A stretch of DNA of 64,000 bases from Skeletonema tropicum (Eukaryota; Bacillariophyta; Thalassiosirophyceae; Thalassiosirales; Thalassiosiraceae): NCBI GenBank assembly GCA_037178625.1, contig CM074133.1, positions 2,356,001-2,420,000 of the forward strand, in the 5' to 3' direction. Positions 1 through 10,518 of the stretch are shown piece after piece. Each line of letters opens with the position of its first letter. The stretch's first letter is position 1. The position numbers and the translations under genes were made by a program. The notes below the pieces were generated by a model, which saw only the letters and a program-made list of their open reading frames with translations, ran no database searches and was not told where the DNA came from.

Positions 1-582
1 TGAGTCATCCACACCATGAGCACGAAAGTCAAATGACGATACAGATTTACTACTGACTAACTTGCAGGCCTCCACAAGGGGCTGCTGATTTTCTTCAGTG
101 ACTTCAATTAGACACCATTGGAGCAATGAGCTAGCAGCTGTGACATATGAAGTAGCGTAGGCTTTCGCCTCGGCATTGAATTTTGCCTGAATTTCCTGCT
201 GCTCCCTTTGCATGACACCTTTGAGGCGGAGGTAATGCTGAAGATCATCATCAGTGTTGGTGTCAACTTCATCATCTGGTGAAGGGACAGAACGGTGCTG
301 GACTCTTTTCCATGCCTCTTTGGCTATCTTTGTGATATTGTCCTTCGTATCTTTGTCATCACGAGCCTTGGCATCCTTGAGGAGAACGGCCTTGAATCTG
401 ACGTATTCCGAGGCACTCTTGGGACAAGATGGTACTTTTAGAGAAGATAATGCCTTTTTGGCGGCCGCCAAGGTCATTGGAGGTGACGCCGGAGACTCAG
501 CGCTCCGCTTCTTTGACGGAGATGGTGATTCTTCGGACACCGCGGCAGGGATTGCCGGTGCTGCAGCTGCGGTGGATGCCAT
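1..582 (-). CDS. Hypothetical protein, C-terminus cut by window edge
   Basis: The minus-strand frame is open from an ATG at 582 to position 1 (194 codons, no stop), so the C-terminus lies outside the window. The first 35 residues are rich in Ala, Pro and Ser with a basic KKRS patch. A charged helical stretch follows (about residues 40-90, containing SASEYVRFKAVLL and ITKIAKEAWKRV) that faintly resembles an HMG-box-like helix pair. After an Asp-rich linker comes a second predicted helix with MQREQQEIQAKF. The upstream minus strand has a GGTAAGTA donor-like site near 697, which could mark a 5' UTR intron. I do not recognise the family. The coding call rests on the uninterrupted frame and protein-like composition; the HMG resemblance is only an impression. 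Confidence 0.7.
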   Translation of the reverse strand, partial: MASTAAAAPAIPAAVSEESPSPSKKRSAESPASPPMTLAAAKKALSSLKVPSCPKSASEYVRFKAVLLKDAKARDDKDTKDNITKIAKEAWKRVQHRSVPSPDDEVDTNTDDDLQHYLRLKGVMQREQQEIQAKFNAEAKAYATSYVTAASSLLQWCLIEVTEENQQPLVEACKLVSSKSVSSFDFRAHGVDDS

Positions 583-797
583 TGTCGAGAATGTTTGTTC
601 GGAAGGTGAATGTGGCATATATTGTAAACCAATGATGGATTTTTGATTTTGAATTGATGACGCGAGAAAAGAGAACGCGCCAAAAAAATAAATACTTACC
701 GATGACGAAGGAATTAGTATCGTATGAATTGCCTTCTGTTATTTACCAAAAGCAAAGGGAGAAACGGTGAGTCCTCTCTCCTTACATTCTCCGAGAG

Positions 798-1325
798 ATG
801 ACCCTAATCCAATCAACAAAACCAAAGCAATCGTTTCCAAATTATGAGTTGACGGAAGATTTTCTTGACTTTAGTAGGTGGAAATTACCCACTGACGAAA
901 GAGTGATCACAAAAAGACTACATGAAAATCTGTCACGATTCTCTGGAAACTATATTTGCCTCTATCTGGCATTATCGATGGCTTATGGAATATTCATGAA
1001 TTGGAGGATACTCACTGCAGCTGCCACAATTGCAGCAGGCGGATTGTTCATTCGACATGTCCATTTTTACATTTATATACTGGAAGGTAACGATAATTAC
1101 CACCAAGGATTGGAGAAAAAGAAGAGCAGATCAGGTTCTCCTTCTTCAAACGCATCCGGTACTGTTTATGGATTCATCGCTGCAGCCCTTGTGCTTTACC
1201 AATTTTCTGTAGTGACGCCTTTGATCATGATTCTCTTTATCACAATGATAATTGCGTCTCTTCATGCGGTTGCAAGACCATTTGTTGGGGAACACTCTTA
1301 CCTCTTACGCCCGCCTCGCTCGTAA
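798..1325 (+). CDS. PRA1 family protein (prenylated Rab acceptor-like)
   Basis: A 175-residue protein with the PRA1 family signature. An RLHENLSRFSGNY segment (about residues 40-52) matches the family pattern R-x-N-L-x-x-F-x-x-N-Y that precedes the first membrane pair. Two hydrophobic hairpins follow (about 53-95 and 122-155), separated by a short Ser/Lys-rich loop, and the C-terminus reads HAVARPF. PRA1 proteins are small integral membrane proteins of the ER/Golgi that bind prenylated Rab GTPases and aid vesicle traffic. Length fits the family. The ATG at 798 was chosen because it leads straight into the conserved N-terminal region. Its stop lies 25 bp from the end of the convergent TPR gene, so the two 3' UTRs must overlap. 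Confidence 0.85.
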   Translation: MTLIQSTKPKQSFPNYELTEDFLDFSRWKLPTDERVITKRLHENLSRFSGNYICLYLALSMAYGIFMNWRILTAAATIAAGGLFIRHVHFYIYILEGNDNYHQGLEKKKSRSGSPSSNASGTVYGFIAAALVLYQFSVVTPLIMILFITMIIASLHAVARPFVGEHSYLLRPPRS

Positions 1326-1350
1326 GGTTCCAATTTCTGAAACAGGATAC

Positions 1351-3867
1351 TCATGGATCAATCCCATCTTTGGTATCAAACTCACTCTGGAGAACCTCGA
1401 GATTACTGCTTCTACTTCTGATAGATGCGCCACGACTCGGCGGGTCTCCAGTGAAACGAACAAGCTTAGTTCCTGGCGTTCTGCTGTTGATTGATGAAAT
1501 TGATGAACGTAGGTTGCTGCCATTACTTATTATTGGCACCATTTCCTTATATCGCGGTGGATCTTGCCCATCTTGCGGTTGCTCATTCACGACAACTTGA
1601 TTGTCCACGCCTTTCCTGCAGCACATCTCTGTAAAAATAGCATTTAACTTTTGTGGAAAGAATGACAAACCAAAGTGTGCATTTTTGCGTCTTTGTTTGC
1701 TAATGATGTAGTCAATGTTGTACTTCTCCATTTCTGCCTTGACCGCTTCAACCTGCCGATATGTCACATCACTTGGCATGTCAAAAAAGCAATCACTCCC
1801 TTTGTATGGTGGTGGATATGGATGCTCTCGTGCTCCTTCGACAAGAGTCAAATACCGATTAAAGTTGGCACCTGCCTTCTTCACGTCTTTCATTCGAATA
1901 TGACATCGGGCTCGTTCAAGAATTGCATCTGAATACATGCTGTGGATGGAAATAGCGTGTGTAAACTCAACACACGCATCTTGGTCCTGTCTCATGGCAT
2001 AAAAACACCTGCCACAGTTATAATGGAGCACTGCATTTATCTGACCTCCTGTGTTTGTATTTTTGCACACCTCAAGACATTGTTTGTATAGTGATGCAGC
2101 GCGACCATAATCACCACTTCTAAAGAAGATATTTCCTTCCTCTCTTAGCTTGATTGCTTCATTTACCTTTTCCCACTCTTGGTTAATAGTACCGGCGCTC
2201 TCGCCAGTCTTCCGAAGAAACCTGCCGACGAGTAGAGCTGCATCGCACCGATCTTCTAATCTCAGCGAAGTCACGTAGTATGGCAATATTTCTTTTGGCA
2301 TAAGGGAGGCCGCCTCACGTGTCGCAGCAGTGGACAAAACACGCAAGTGCTGCGGTACGACAATGTCACTCCTTTTAAAATAATCAGGATCCAACTCCTC
2401 TAGCTTCATTGCAGGAAAAGGATTTGCATGTTGCAAATCCCCCTGGAATATTCCTACGTCACAATACCTTGAAGCCTTTGCTGCCATCTGTTCGCAATGA
2501 TTTGCAACTTCAAACCATCTCTTCCGATCGACAAGGTGCTTGACCTTTTGAACATGTAGGTCAATATTACCTGGTGTAATGTCCAAGATGCTATCCAGAT
2601 CTGTGACGTAGCCCTTCCGTGAAGAATCTTTCAGCTCTTCTTCTAATTTTTCGCAGGTGACAATTTCATTCAAGCCAGTCTTTGAGTCCTCCAAAATAAT
2701 TTTAAGCAACCTTTTGGAATCATCAAGAGATGTTGACTCTTTCCCACTCTCTGCAATGATTTTGGTGTTGTTGATTGCTTCCTTCGTCAACTCGATAGAG
2801 CCATCAAATGCTTTCTTTGCACTGGAGTGGCTGTTGCCAATCCTTAGAAGAGAGTAACCAAGTAAAGACAACATTTTAGCTTGTAGTACCAACCCATTAT
2901 CATTCAGATCCGAGTTGGTAGCAGATTGTCCTAACTCTAATGCTTTCCTGGCATCCCGCGCGGCTAACTCGTATAAACCTATTTCATACAACGATTCGCA
3001 CCGGTATCGATGTAGCATGGCCAAGGTCCAGTTCGTGCCTTTGATAGTTTTATCACCATCCGAACCACTCCATTCCTTTGGTGAGACACATGTTCGTATT
3101 GCCGAAGTAAAAGACTTGATGGCCTCAGCGTAACTTTTTCTTTCCAGCTGTGCTTGGCCCTTTTGTTGAAGTGACGAAGTTTTCTCCCCCCCATGCGAAT
3201 TAGTAGATTGATCTGTCTGCAGGTGCTGTTCTAATATGCGTCTGAATTTCTCCGTACTCACAGTAGATGAGTGACGCGACGAGTTCACAGATTTACGTGA
3301 GGTTGTAGATGACGTGGAACGATGAGACTTTGACATAGAAGACTTTCTACTTGAGGATGAGCGATGTGATCTGCGCGAATGGTTTGAAATATGAGAAGCA
3401 TGAGATGCAATGGAGCGGGGCGAATTGCGTGCAGCTGATTCTGAGAATTCAGAACCAGAACATTGTGATATATCTGGAAGAGATTCCAACTGCTCTTGAA
3501 ATGAAAGAGTTGAGCGCTTAGACCGCCGCGAAGAGATCGAGTTGGAAGATCGCATCGGAGTAACTGAATCATCATAATTAGATGATCTTGATTTTATTGA
3601 GGCCGCTGATACTTTTGATTTTTGAGATCCCAATGAGTAGGTGTCACGTGAACTTGCCTTGGAATAACGGGACGCGGCAGATCCCGATTTGAGAGAGGCT
3701 GCAGAGGCGGAGCCCTGAACACTTGTTGTGGATGATCTCTTCGATGATTGCCGCCGATAATCCGAACGCTTCGATCGATTCCCCACACTACTTGCTGATG
3801 ACGTTGAAGTTGTCGCCGATCGAACAGACTCAGCTGATGATGATGTTCTACGAGAAGCTTTCATCAT
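1351..3867 (-). CDS. Ser/Arg-rich TPR-repeat protein
   Basis: An 838-residue intron-less frame. Residues 1-210 are low-complexity Ser/Arg/Lys (many RRSS, SSRKSS and SNHSRRSHRS runs), likely disordered and phosphorylatable. TPR-type helices begin near residue 228 (LQQKGQAQLERKSYAEAIKSF) and recur to about 340. A second TPR group lies at about 565-675 (REEGNIFFRSGDYGRAASLYKQCL, then YNCGRCFYAM and ILERARCHIRM), arranged as in DNAJC7-like co-chaperones, but I see no J domain or HPD motif. A low-complexity tail ends with RFTGDPPSRG-type basic sequence. TPRs bind peptide partners; the partner is unknown. The gene converges on PRA1 and its 5' end faces the mobile-element island. Confidence 0.85.
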   Translation of the reverse strand: MMKASRRTSSSAESVRSATTSTSSASSVGNRSKRSDYRRQSSKRSSTTSVQGSASAASLKSGSAASRYSKASSRDTYSLGSQKSKVSAASIKSRSSNYDDSVTPMRSSNSISSRRSKRSTLSFQEQLESLPDISQCSGSEFSESAARNSPRSIASHASHISNHSRRSHRSSSSRKSSMSKSHRSTSSTTSRKSVNSSRHSSTVSTEKFRRILEQHLQTDQSTNSHGGEKTSSLQQKGQAQLERKSYAEAIKSFTSAIRTCVSPKEWSGSDGDKTIKGTNWTLAMLHRYRCESLYEIGLYELAARDARKALELGQSATNSDLNDNGLVLQAKMLSLLGYSLLRIGNSHSSAKKAFDGSIELTKEAINNTKIIAESGKESTSLDDSKRLLKIILEDSKTGLNEIVTCEKLEEELKDSSRKGYVTDLDSILDITPGNIDLHVQKVKHLVDRKRWFEVANHCEQMAAKASRYCDVGIFQGDLQHANPFPAMKLEELDPDYFKRSDIVVPQHLRVLSTAATREAASLMPKEILPYYVTSLRLEDRCDAALLVGRFLRKTGESAGTINQEWEKVNEAIKLREEGNIFFRSGDYGRAASLYKQCLEVCKNTNTGGQINAVLHYNCGRCFYAMRQDQDACVEFTHAISIHSMYSDAILERARCHIRMKDVKKAGANFNRYLTLVEGAREHPYPPPYKGSDCFFDMPSDVTYRQVEAVKAEMEKYNIDYIISKQRRKNAHFGLSFFPQKLNAIFTEMCCRKGVDNQVVVNEQPQDGQDPPRYKEMVPIISNGSNLRSSISSINSRTPGTKLVRFTGDPPSRGASIRSRSSNLEVLQSEFDTKDGIDP

Positions 3868-4818
3868 TTTTGAACAATTTTTCCTTGCTTTAGATCAAGA
3901 CAAACCCCCACTGATTGGGAACGGGGGATAGTGTGAGCTAATTTCTGCGCAATTCTTTGTTGTCAGTTGTCAAGACAGGCAGGTAGGAGCTCAGCCTGCA
4001 CGCAAGGGCTGTGCTATATATGTGTTGTTTTTGTTTTTTAGGAGTATCACTGAATCTGAATGATCGTGAATGAAAGTGAGTGAATTTTTCTAGAGAAGCG
4101 GAACGAAAGCGGAAGTCACACTACAGGTCTCGGTTAACTCTGCTCAGCACCAGGGAAGGCAGGAACGTTTGGGATGATAGGAGGAGTAGAAACATTTAAG
4201 TAATTTTTGTTGGTGGTATCTATGATTATGTACGTTAGTGTATGTAGGGTGCTGAGACGAAGACATTCCCTCTATATACCTTAAAGTACCATAATGTACA
4301 TACTAGAGTACCACAAATCACTTTCAAACGCACTCATTTGACAACCTCCAACCAACACTTCTTTATCCCAATCAACCTTCTGAATGCTATCGGTACTTAC
4401 TCCTAGATAGATGCGAGACCTGTTGTTTTTTTGTTTATGGGGGATGCCCGTTTCGAATAGTTCCTACGTACATGTGGGGCTGATCTTAAATGGTTTTCCT
4501 GCGGAAAACCGGCGTCGCGCCTTGGTCCTCCTGTGTGGTCTGTCACGCTAGAAAAAGAGGTACTAGAGCTGCTTATTGCAGACTACGTTATGTGTATGCA
4601 AAGATGTCTCTAGTAATCAGGTACAAATTACTCTAAGTTTGGACCCAGCCTCGAAAGCCGAAGTAAATTCGGCAGTGTCAGCCACCATGAGAGATGTGAT
4701 GACACGAGGTGTGAAGAATGTCGAATACTTCGTGTCAACACAAAGACGACGAATGAACGTAGGGAATAGGCGTGAAATGACCACACAGAGGAACATGGTG
4801 TAAAAAAAGAAGCGCACC
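3868..4818. other. Intergenic, no gene seen
   Basis: About 950 bp between the TPR gene start and the tyrosine recombinase end. It holds the TPR gene promoter side and AT-rich sequence. A short plus-strand frame at 4576-4803 has no family features and sits against the 3' end of the recombinase, so it is not called. Confidence 0.5.
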
Positions 4819-6183
4819 TCATTCCGCTCGGGTTAGAGCAGAGTGTTTGGTATAAGCCAGCTCATGAGGTTCGGGATCTCGATAGCGTTTGCCGTCCGTA
4901 GTAGGCAGAGGAGGGAGATTGATATTAGATATCTGCATTGCAGCAGTATGTTGATCTGCCGAGTAGAATGAATTGCGGAGATACATCAGGAATGTGTTGC
5001 TTTTCCAGCGAAGGCGGGTTTGGATGTAGGAATCGGACATATTGGCCCTGTGAAGAATATTCGCTGCCGTGACACGAATAGAATGACACGTCCAGTTAAG
5101 GAGAGATTTGTCGGTAGGACTAAGGTTGAAGGTTGTTTGAGCGGAACCCCGAATGAATTTCGCCACTTGTGAAGCCCTGATAAGGGCATAACCCGTAGGA
5201 GAGGAAGGGTCTGCGTACACTGCTAATGGGATAGAAGCAGAGACGTTGAGAGCAGACGCTCGAAGCGCAATACGAAATGCTGCTAGAACCGGACAAACTG
5301 AAGGACGTTCATAATCTCGTTTGTAAGGAATAACTTGGCCATTGTCCTTGTTCGTTTGAAAACGCCAACAAATCTTGACTCCGTCCACCACAGTAACGTG
5401 AGCCGGAGTCAAATTATAAATGCGATGGCCAGACTTATCAAAGAATCGAAAATCCTCCCCTATAAATGCCTTTGGTTGAGGTGTGTCCTGAGCAATTGTG
5501 GGTTCGGTCATTTCGATGCCTGGACCGTCCTGACACCACTCACTGCGACGTGCCCCCGTGAAGCGGCCAAGCAAAATCCAATCCAGTATAGAGGACTCTA
5601 ACGAATGAGGTTGCTGGAGACGGACTAACTTCAACATATTGGCTAGCATAGAGTCGTAAATCGTCTCTTTCCGATTCTTGACAGATTCGTATGACTTGAC
5701 AGCTTGCAGAAGAGGAGTGACCAAGTCCTCCTTCACGAAGATTGGGTCCGTTGGGTCAGGTAGATTTCTATTACTGTGAAGACCGATCGCAGCAGAGAGA
5801 TATCCGCGAAGGGTAGCGTGCTTGATGCGAATAGACTTGATGGTATTGCCTTGGATAAGATGGACGGTATAACATGCAAGGAGGAGATGGCGAGCCTCAA
5901 GAGGGGCCGATTCCATGCATGGATCCTTAACATCGACCATTTCACAAAACTTCAGGTAGTGAATGATCCTGGATTTTCGAGTACGATGCGGTTTAGACGC
6001 AGTGGATCGACGAGTTTCCCTTTCAATAGTTGCCCTGTCGATAATGTCTCTGTAATGACGGAGAGACGCTCTTGACCTGGCTGAAAACTCTAAAACATTG
6101 ATGCGGATGAGATCCGGATCCGGATGATTATGATAGAAAACACACCCAAATTTCGTCGCTCCATGCCAGAAAGGTTGGATCAA
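4819..6183 (-). CDS. Tyrosine recombinase of a Crypton/DIRS-like mobile element
   Basis: A 454-residue protein with the tyrosine recombinase catalytic layout. The first catalytic Arg is in box I (GRFTGARRSEW, R212/R213). A Lys-bearing turn lies near residue 279. Box II is HSIR (H367, R370), followed by W393 in RWKSNT and the presumed nucleophile Y401 in MYLRN. Residues 40-180 form a helical core-binding-like region. These enzymes cut and rejoin DNA through a 3'-phosphotyrosine and mobilise Cryptons and DIRS-type retroelements. I see no reverse transcriptase nearby, which favours a Crypton-like DNA element or a solo enzyme. The first 30 residues may be non-native, since several stops lie immediately upstream. 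The intact catalytic set and full-length frame suggest recent activity. Confidence 0.8.
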   Translation of the reverse strand: MIQPFWHGATKFGCVFYHNHPDPDLIRINVLEFSARSRASLRHYRDIIDRATIERETRRSTASKPHRTRKSRIIHYLKFCEMVDVKDPCMESAPLEARHLLLACYTVHLIQGNTIKSIRIKHATLRGYLSAAIGLHSNRNLPDPTDPIFVKEDLVTPLLQAVKSYESVKNRKETIYDSMLANMLKLVRLQQPHSLESSILDWILLGRFTGARRSEWCQDGPGIEMTEPTIAQDTPQPKAFIGEDFRFFDKSGHRIYNLTPAHVTVVDGVKICWRFQTNKDNGQVIPYKRDYERPSVCPVLAAFRIALRASALNVSASIPLAVYADPSSPTGYALIRASQVAKFIRGSAQTTFNLSPTDKSLLNWTCHSIRVTAANILHRANMSDSYIQTRLRWKSNTFLMYLRNSFYSADQHTAAMQISNINLPPLPTTDGKRYRDPEPHELAYTKHSALTRAE

Positions 6184-8837
6184 GACTACTAGGGGAAGAT
6201 GGATGATGACCGAAGAGCTGCGCGGGTTCCGAAACCACTATCCATTCTTTGGCTGTGTGATTCCAATAGTAGGGCTTCCTCGGCTGATAAAGAGGCCTCA
6301 TCAAATCATCAAACGTATCACCTTATCCCAAGAGACTGTGTCGAGAAAGGTCAGATTTTCCTCACGGGATGAACATAAACTCAATAGACGCTGCAATGGC
6401 CTGTTCAATGCGGATCCAACAGTACACCTATATCTATATACGAACAGCCATGTGGAGTACCGACCGGAATTCCTGACTCGGGACGAATCGCGTGGTGTTT
6501 GACGACTCTAAAGAGACATCCCACCGAAAAGGGTCCAAATATTTACGATGCTAGTCGCGAAGAGTTGTATCTTGAAACAACCCTTGAACTAGTTCTTCCA
6601 ATTCGCAGGAGAGACACCAGAACAGAAAAGTGCAACCAATTTGAACCCAATGCTGAGAGAATATAGTGTAGCTAAAGGCCCCCACTCGTCGGAGGAGAGG
6701 CAAATATAAATGATGAGAGATAACACGTGCGCTGTGTGCGATCGAGTGGTCAAAGTGGAAGAGAAATATGTACCTTTGACATGCCGAACAACGCCAAACC
6801 GGTTTCAACGATTGGCAGTTGGGACTGAGAATGTGAGCGAAAAAAGAAGGGAGCTGTTGTGGCTCGTACAAACAGGGGGATGTGTGATTGAGAATCGATC
6901 CACCTGCGATCACAGTATGTGGAGGGCGTTAAGAGTGGGAATGACGACTACATTGAAACACTTGGAGTCGACAGTCGAGAGAGGTGTGAGGAATTGTGAT
7001 GACAAGAGAGTGTCGGGACAATTATAGCGGAGAAACATCACAAGCACGGATGACCCAGTACTATTGATTAGGGGAATGACTTGGAGTTGGTCAAGTCGAG
7101 CAGAGAGGATCCAGCGGATTGTGTTGAATGCGCCAGGAGGCGGTAGAGCCGCGAGAGAGCTGTACGCAGAGGGAAGAGGAAAGTCTCCGAAGAGAATACA
7201 AATGTCAAGGCCGGAACGCGAGACAACGAGCGAGATAGGGATTGAAGAATAGAGACAATTGTGGCAAGAGCCCACCACCAGAAAGGCAGGAGCGAAGCGA
7301 AGCAGAGAGTGCGATACTGTACTCCACCCAATGTGAATTGTACAGCGAATAAGTTGATAGGTCCGATGAAGAACGAGATGAAGAGAGGGAGAAGTTTCCT
7401 TCCCATGCAATCGAGTTGCGAGTAGACAATAAATGCCGAATGATGCGAGAAAAACAAAGCCATCATGGAGCCCGATCATATGTAGACGTAAACATAGCTT
7501 GCTGGCTGAATGATGCGAGAATAAGTATTGCGTGTGCAATGTCGGATGGTGCCGATAAAGGCGCCGAGATGAAGATATCCTTCCTACAATCGGGGGTTGT
7601 ATTTAATCCGCAAGCGCCAATGATGCGCCCAAGGTACAGCTGTCGCTTACCCCGATATCATCGGTTCCACTCCCATATGCAGGTGCAAGCGGAAGCTGTG
7701 GTGGGCCAAGAGGCTATACAAGTACAGGGTCACCCCAGCCAAGATTGCAGTGCTGAACGAGCACTTGACCGCAGAAGAATTCAATGAACTGTCCCAACCC
7801 TAGTTTGACATTAGCCAAGAGGGAATTATCGAGACTATCGTCTGTGGTTGATAAAGAGACCAGGTGATATAAAGAGGTCGTACAAGACGACAGAAAGTTC
7901 AGCCAATCCCTGAACTGGGATATGGTTAGAGGCCCAGAAGGTGAGAAGCAGAGCTGCCGGGAGGGATCCTGAGAGAGACCGAGGTGCCCTAGCCCTAGCA
8001 AGGTACATACGACCACAGACTCAGAGAGAGATCCCAGCAGGGACGCCCTGGTTCAACGCCTCACACACCCGAAAATGTATGAGAGTGAAGATGATGAGGG
8101 AGAGTAAAATATCGTCGCCGTCTGGAAGGAAGATTTTACTGCGAAGTTTGCGGCAAATGGCACCTCACCATGGGCCGATTGTGGTATGGATAATCGCAAG
8201 AGAAAGAGAGACCACCCCGGGAGGGGAGGATAAAGAGTCTGAATTCGATGAGAGTGGATTGAAGATCTAGAGGAGACGCTGAGCGCTGAACAACCGAGAA
8301 ATAGATAGGCCCGTCAAAGAGCGAGATATAACTCCCAGGGAGTCATGGGATAAAGTAAAAGTGCCAGGCCTCTGGTCCGTTCCAGCGTGCGGATAAGTGC
8401 TGAAGAGAGCCAAAGGAATGATGCCCTGATGATAAGGTCATGTTTCCAGAGGTGCAGATAGATGACTTGCCCCGCATTGAGTGAAGTCCGAAGAGGGATA
8501 GATAGAAGAATTGCCCATAGAGACACTAAAATCATGTCGAATTAATTGCCGAGCAATGAATCGAGAACCAGATAAAAGACCGAAGAGGATGGATAGAGTA
8601 AAATCCCCCGAGGGGGCGGAGAAAAGTCCCACAGAGGGAGAACGATAGAAGACTAGCCCACGTCAGGCCAGTCAACTAAATTGAGCAGAGCGAATGAATT
8701 GCTGAGAATTAACTCGATGGACGATTGGTCGTGCGACCGTGATATGTATTGCCATAAGGCCACTGATTTATTTCAGATGATAGATGTTTTTGACGATTGA
8801 TTTTCAGATGAATGATTTTTAGGGGTCGAGCTCCAAA
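6184..8837. other. Repeat-island DNA without a confident gene
   Basis: The plus strand is purine-rich with many gagaga runs, so minus-strand frames look hydrophobic by composition alone. Several minus frames between 6.9 and 8.6 kb are 60-210 codons long but overlap in different frames and match no family I know. One plus-strand patch (7624-7803, ending at a TAG) reads like a real protein fragment with RKLWWAKRLYKYRVTP followed by an acidic helix; it has no start and may be a relic exon. Nothing here is supported as a working gene. Confidence 0.5.
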
Positions 8838-9188
8838 TCCCAATCCAATTTTTTCCAGAGGGGGTAACAAACCATAACAATGAGACCACCAATTCCGTTC
8901 GATATAACCACAACTCGGCCGCCCTCGCAAAAAGCACTTGTCAACGAAAAACACCGTCCATGATAATTGTTATGGTCGAAAATCCAAAAAGACACCTCAA
9001 CTTAATCATCGATATCACGACCCGTAATATTGCCCTCTTGGCAGGTAGTCGAGATAGATTGATGGCCAAACCAGGCCGAGAGAGTGCAGACTGTTCATTA
9101 GAACGTGCCGAGACTGGGGCCATAGTGCCGAGATACTGGGGCCGTTTAGGCCGATGTTGACATATAGATGCCGAGATATTGGGGCCAT
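8838..9188. other. Decayed coding and short duplicated repeats
   Basis: The minus strand from about 8975 down to 8838 reads as a plausible fragment (CEGGRVVVISNGIGG, then CYPLWKKLDWD) with no start. At about 9125-9205 two adjacent copies of a GCCGAGATA-TGGGGCC-TTTAGGCCGATGTTG-like unit occur, related to the 61-bp tandem repeat at 10.02-10.26 kb. Confidence 0.4.
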
Positions 9189-9712
9189 TTAGGCCGATGT
9201 TGGCAGAAACTCAGTAACATCATCAGACAACTTCCCCGTGACGACAAACTCCGCTCCCCAACCAGTAATAAAACCGATATTAGCGACAACAATAACGTAC
9301 ATCTTTCCCCCATCGAGATGAGAAGCCAAACAAGGAAATTTATTCCCCAAGAACGGCGAACCCAATGGAAACTCGCTATCATCATCCCAACGTAGAAGAG
9401 GTTGCAAATATTGACAGGTGCCACCGCTGGTTGATCCTTTTTAGCCCGTGTGCTTAAGTTTCCCACGAACTGGTCGCCCTCCGGATCGTAAAAGGGGAGG
9501 GTGCCATGAGTTAATTCGAGCGAACCGTCGGATAACATAGTGATCAAGGAGATGCCACAAAGCAAATCAATGAATAATCAGTCATGGTGGCGAGGCGCCC
9601 CTTATCCGTCCCTCCGAACGGGCGGAGAACTGCTTTATTGAAGGCAGGGGTTGACAATGTGTCTCTGGAGGCCGTGAGGGAACCTCCCGTTCCGATAGCA
9701 GAAATGGCTGAA
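9189..9712 (-). pseudogene. Decayed protein-coding frame with at least two frameshifts
   Basis: Read on the minus strand, three consecutive frames join into one protein-like stretch. The first, from about 9712, contains SAIGTGGSLTASRDTL and VLRPFGGTDKGRL. The frame then changes near 9565 to LSDGSLELTHGTLPFYDPEGDQ. It changes again near 9415 to LRWDDDSEFPLGSPFLGNK and FITGWGAEFVVTGKL, ending at a stop at 9189. The composition (Gly, Asp, Trp, Pro in turns) is unlike random sequence in the other frames. I do not recognise the family; a protein domain of the neighbouring mobile element is one possibility. The shifts may be genuine decay or consensus errors, which this window shows elsewhere. Confidence 0.4.
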
Positions 9713-10022
9713 GAAATAAAATTTAGCCGATGAAGAGTTGAGAGAAAATAAGAGGTGAGAAATATTCGAGATGAATCATATGACCGTGATTTTAGAAGCC
9801 GAAAAATCTCCCTTGATATTTATTCTGGGCGCCACCAACCCCTAAGGTCGCTGCGGTCCCCCCGACGAATTAAAAAAGGACCGAAAGGTCAGAAATAGCT
9901 GGCCACACGGACCGATAGAGAATTGGCAGATATCATGCCGAGAAGAAAGCCTGACCAGGCTGATCGAGATATGGCAGGTATCGTGCCGATTTTTTGGGGC
10001 CGCATGGACCGATGATACCAGT
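9713..10022. other. Intergenic, repeat-flanking, nothing called
   Basis: No frame, RNA gene or clear element is visible. The right part grades into the first, degenerate copy of the 61-bp repeat. Confidence 0.4.
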
Positions 10023-10262
10023 GGCAGACTGCCGAGATATTGTGGCCGTATAGACCGATAGGGTTTGGCTGATAGAGGCCATTGGCAGACTGCCAAGATA
10101 TTGGGGTCGTATAGACCGATAGGGTTTGGCTGATAGAGGCCATTGGCAGACTGCCAAGATATTGGGGTCGTATAGACCGATAGGGTTTGGCTGATAGAGG
10201 CCATTGGCAGACTGCCGAGATATTGGGGCCGTATAGACCGATAGGGGTTGGCTGATAGAGGC
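10023..10262. repeat. 61-bp tandem repeat, four copies
   Basis: The string GGCAGACTGCC recurs at 10023, 10084, 10145 and 10206, exactly 61 bp apart. Copies share GATATTGGGG(T/C)CGTATAGACC and GATAGGGTTTGGCTGATAG and differ by only a few bases, so the expansion is recent. The minus-strand frames across it simply translate the repeat. Related single units occur near 9125-9205. Confidence 0.9.
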
Positions 10263-10518
10263 CAGATTTACTATGCTGACTTTTAAATGACTACTGCTGG
10301 TACGGACCGACATGGTAGCAATAAAAAAGATGAACAGCTATAGGATTGTTCTACACGATATTGGTGCTTGATGAACAATGTCCATGGCTGTTCTCTCTCT
10401 CTCAACATCCCTTCTGTCTGTCCCTAACGACCAGAGCGATGCGAGAAGCCGGAAGAAAGAGAAGGAGAAAGACAGGTGTGACGAGATCCGATTTCGTGCG
10501 GGCCAAGTCTACCTGTGA

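Noticed and set aside
6910..7539. 209-codon minus frame rich in Leu, Ser and Phe
   Set aside because: The purine-rich plus strand makes all minus frames hydrophobic; two other frames here are almost as long and no family is recognisable.
9842..10313. Three overlapping minus frames with repeated LYQPNPIGLYDPN
   Set aside because: They are translations of the 61-bp repeat in three frames, which happens because 61 is not a multiple of three.
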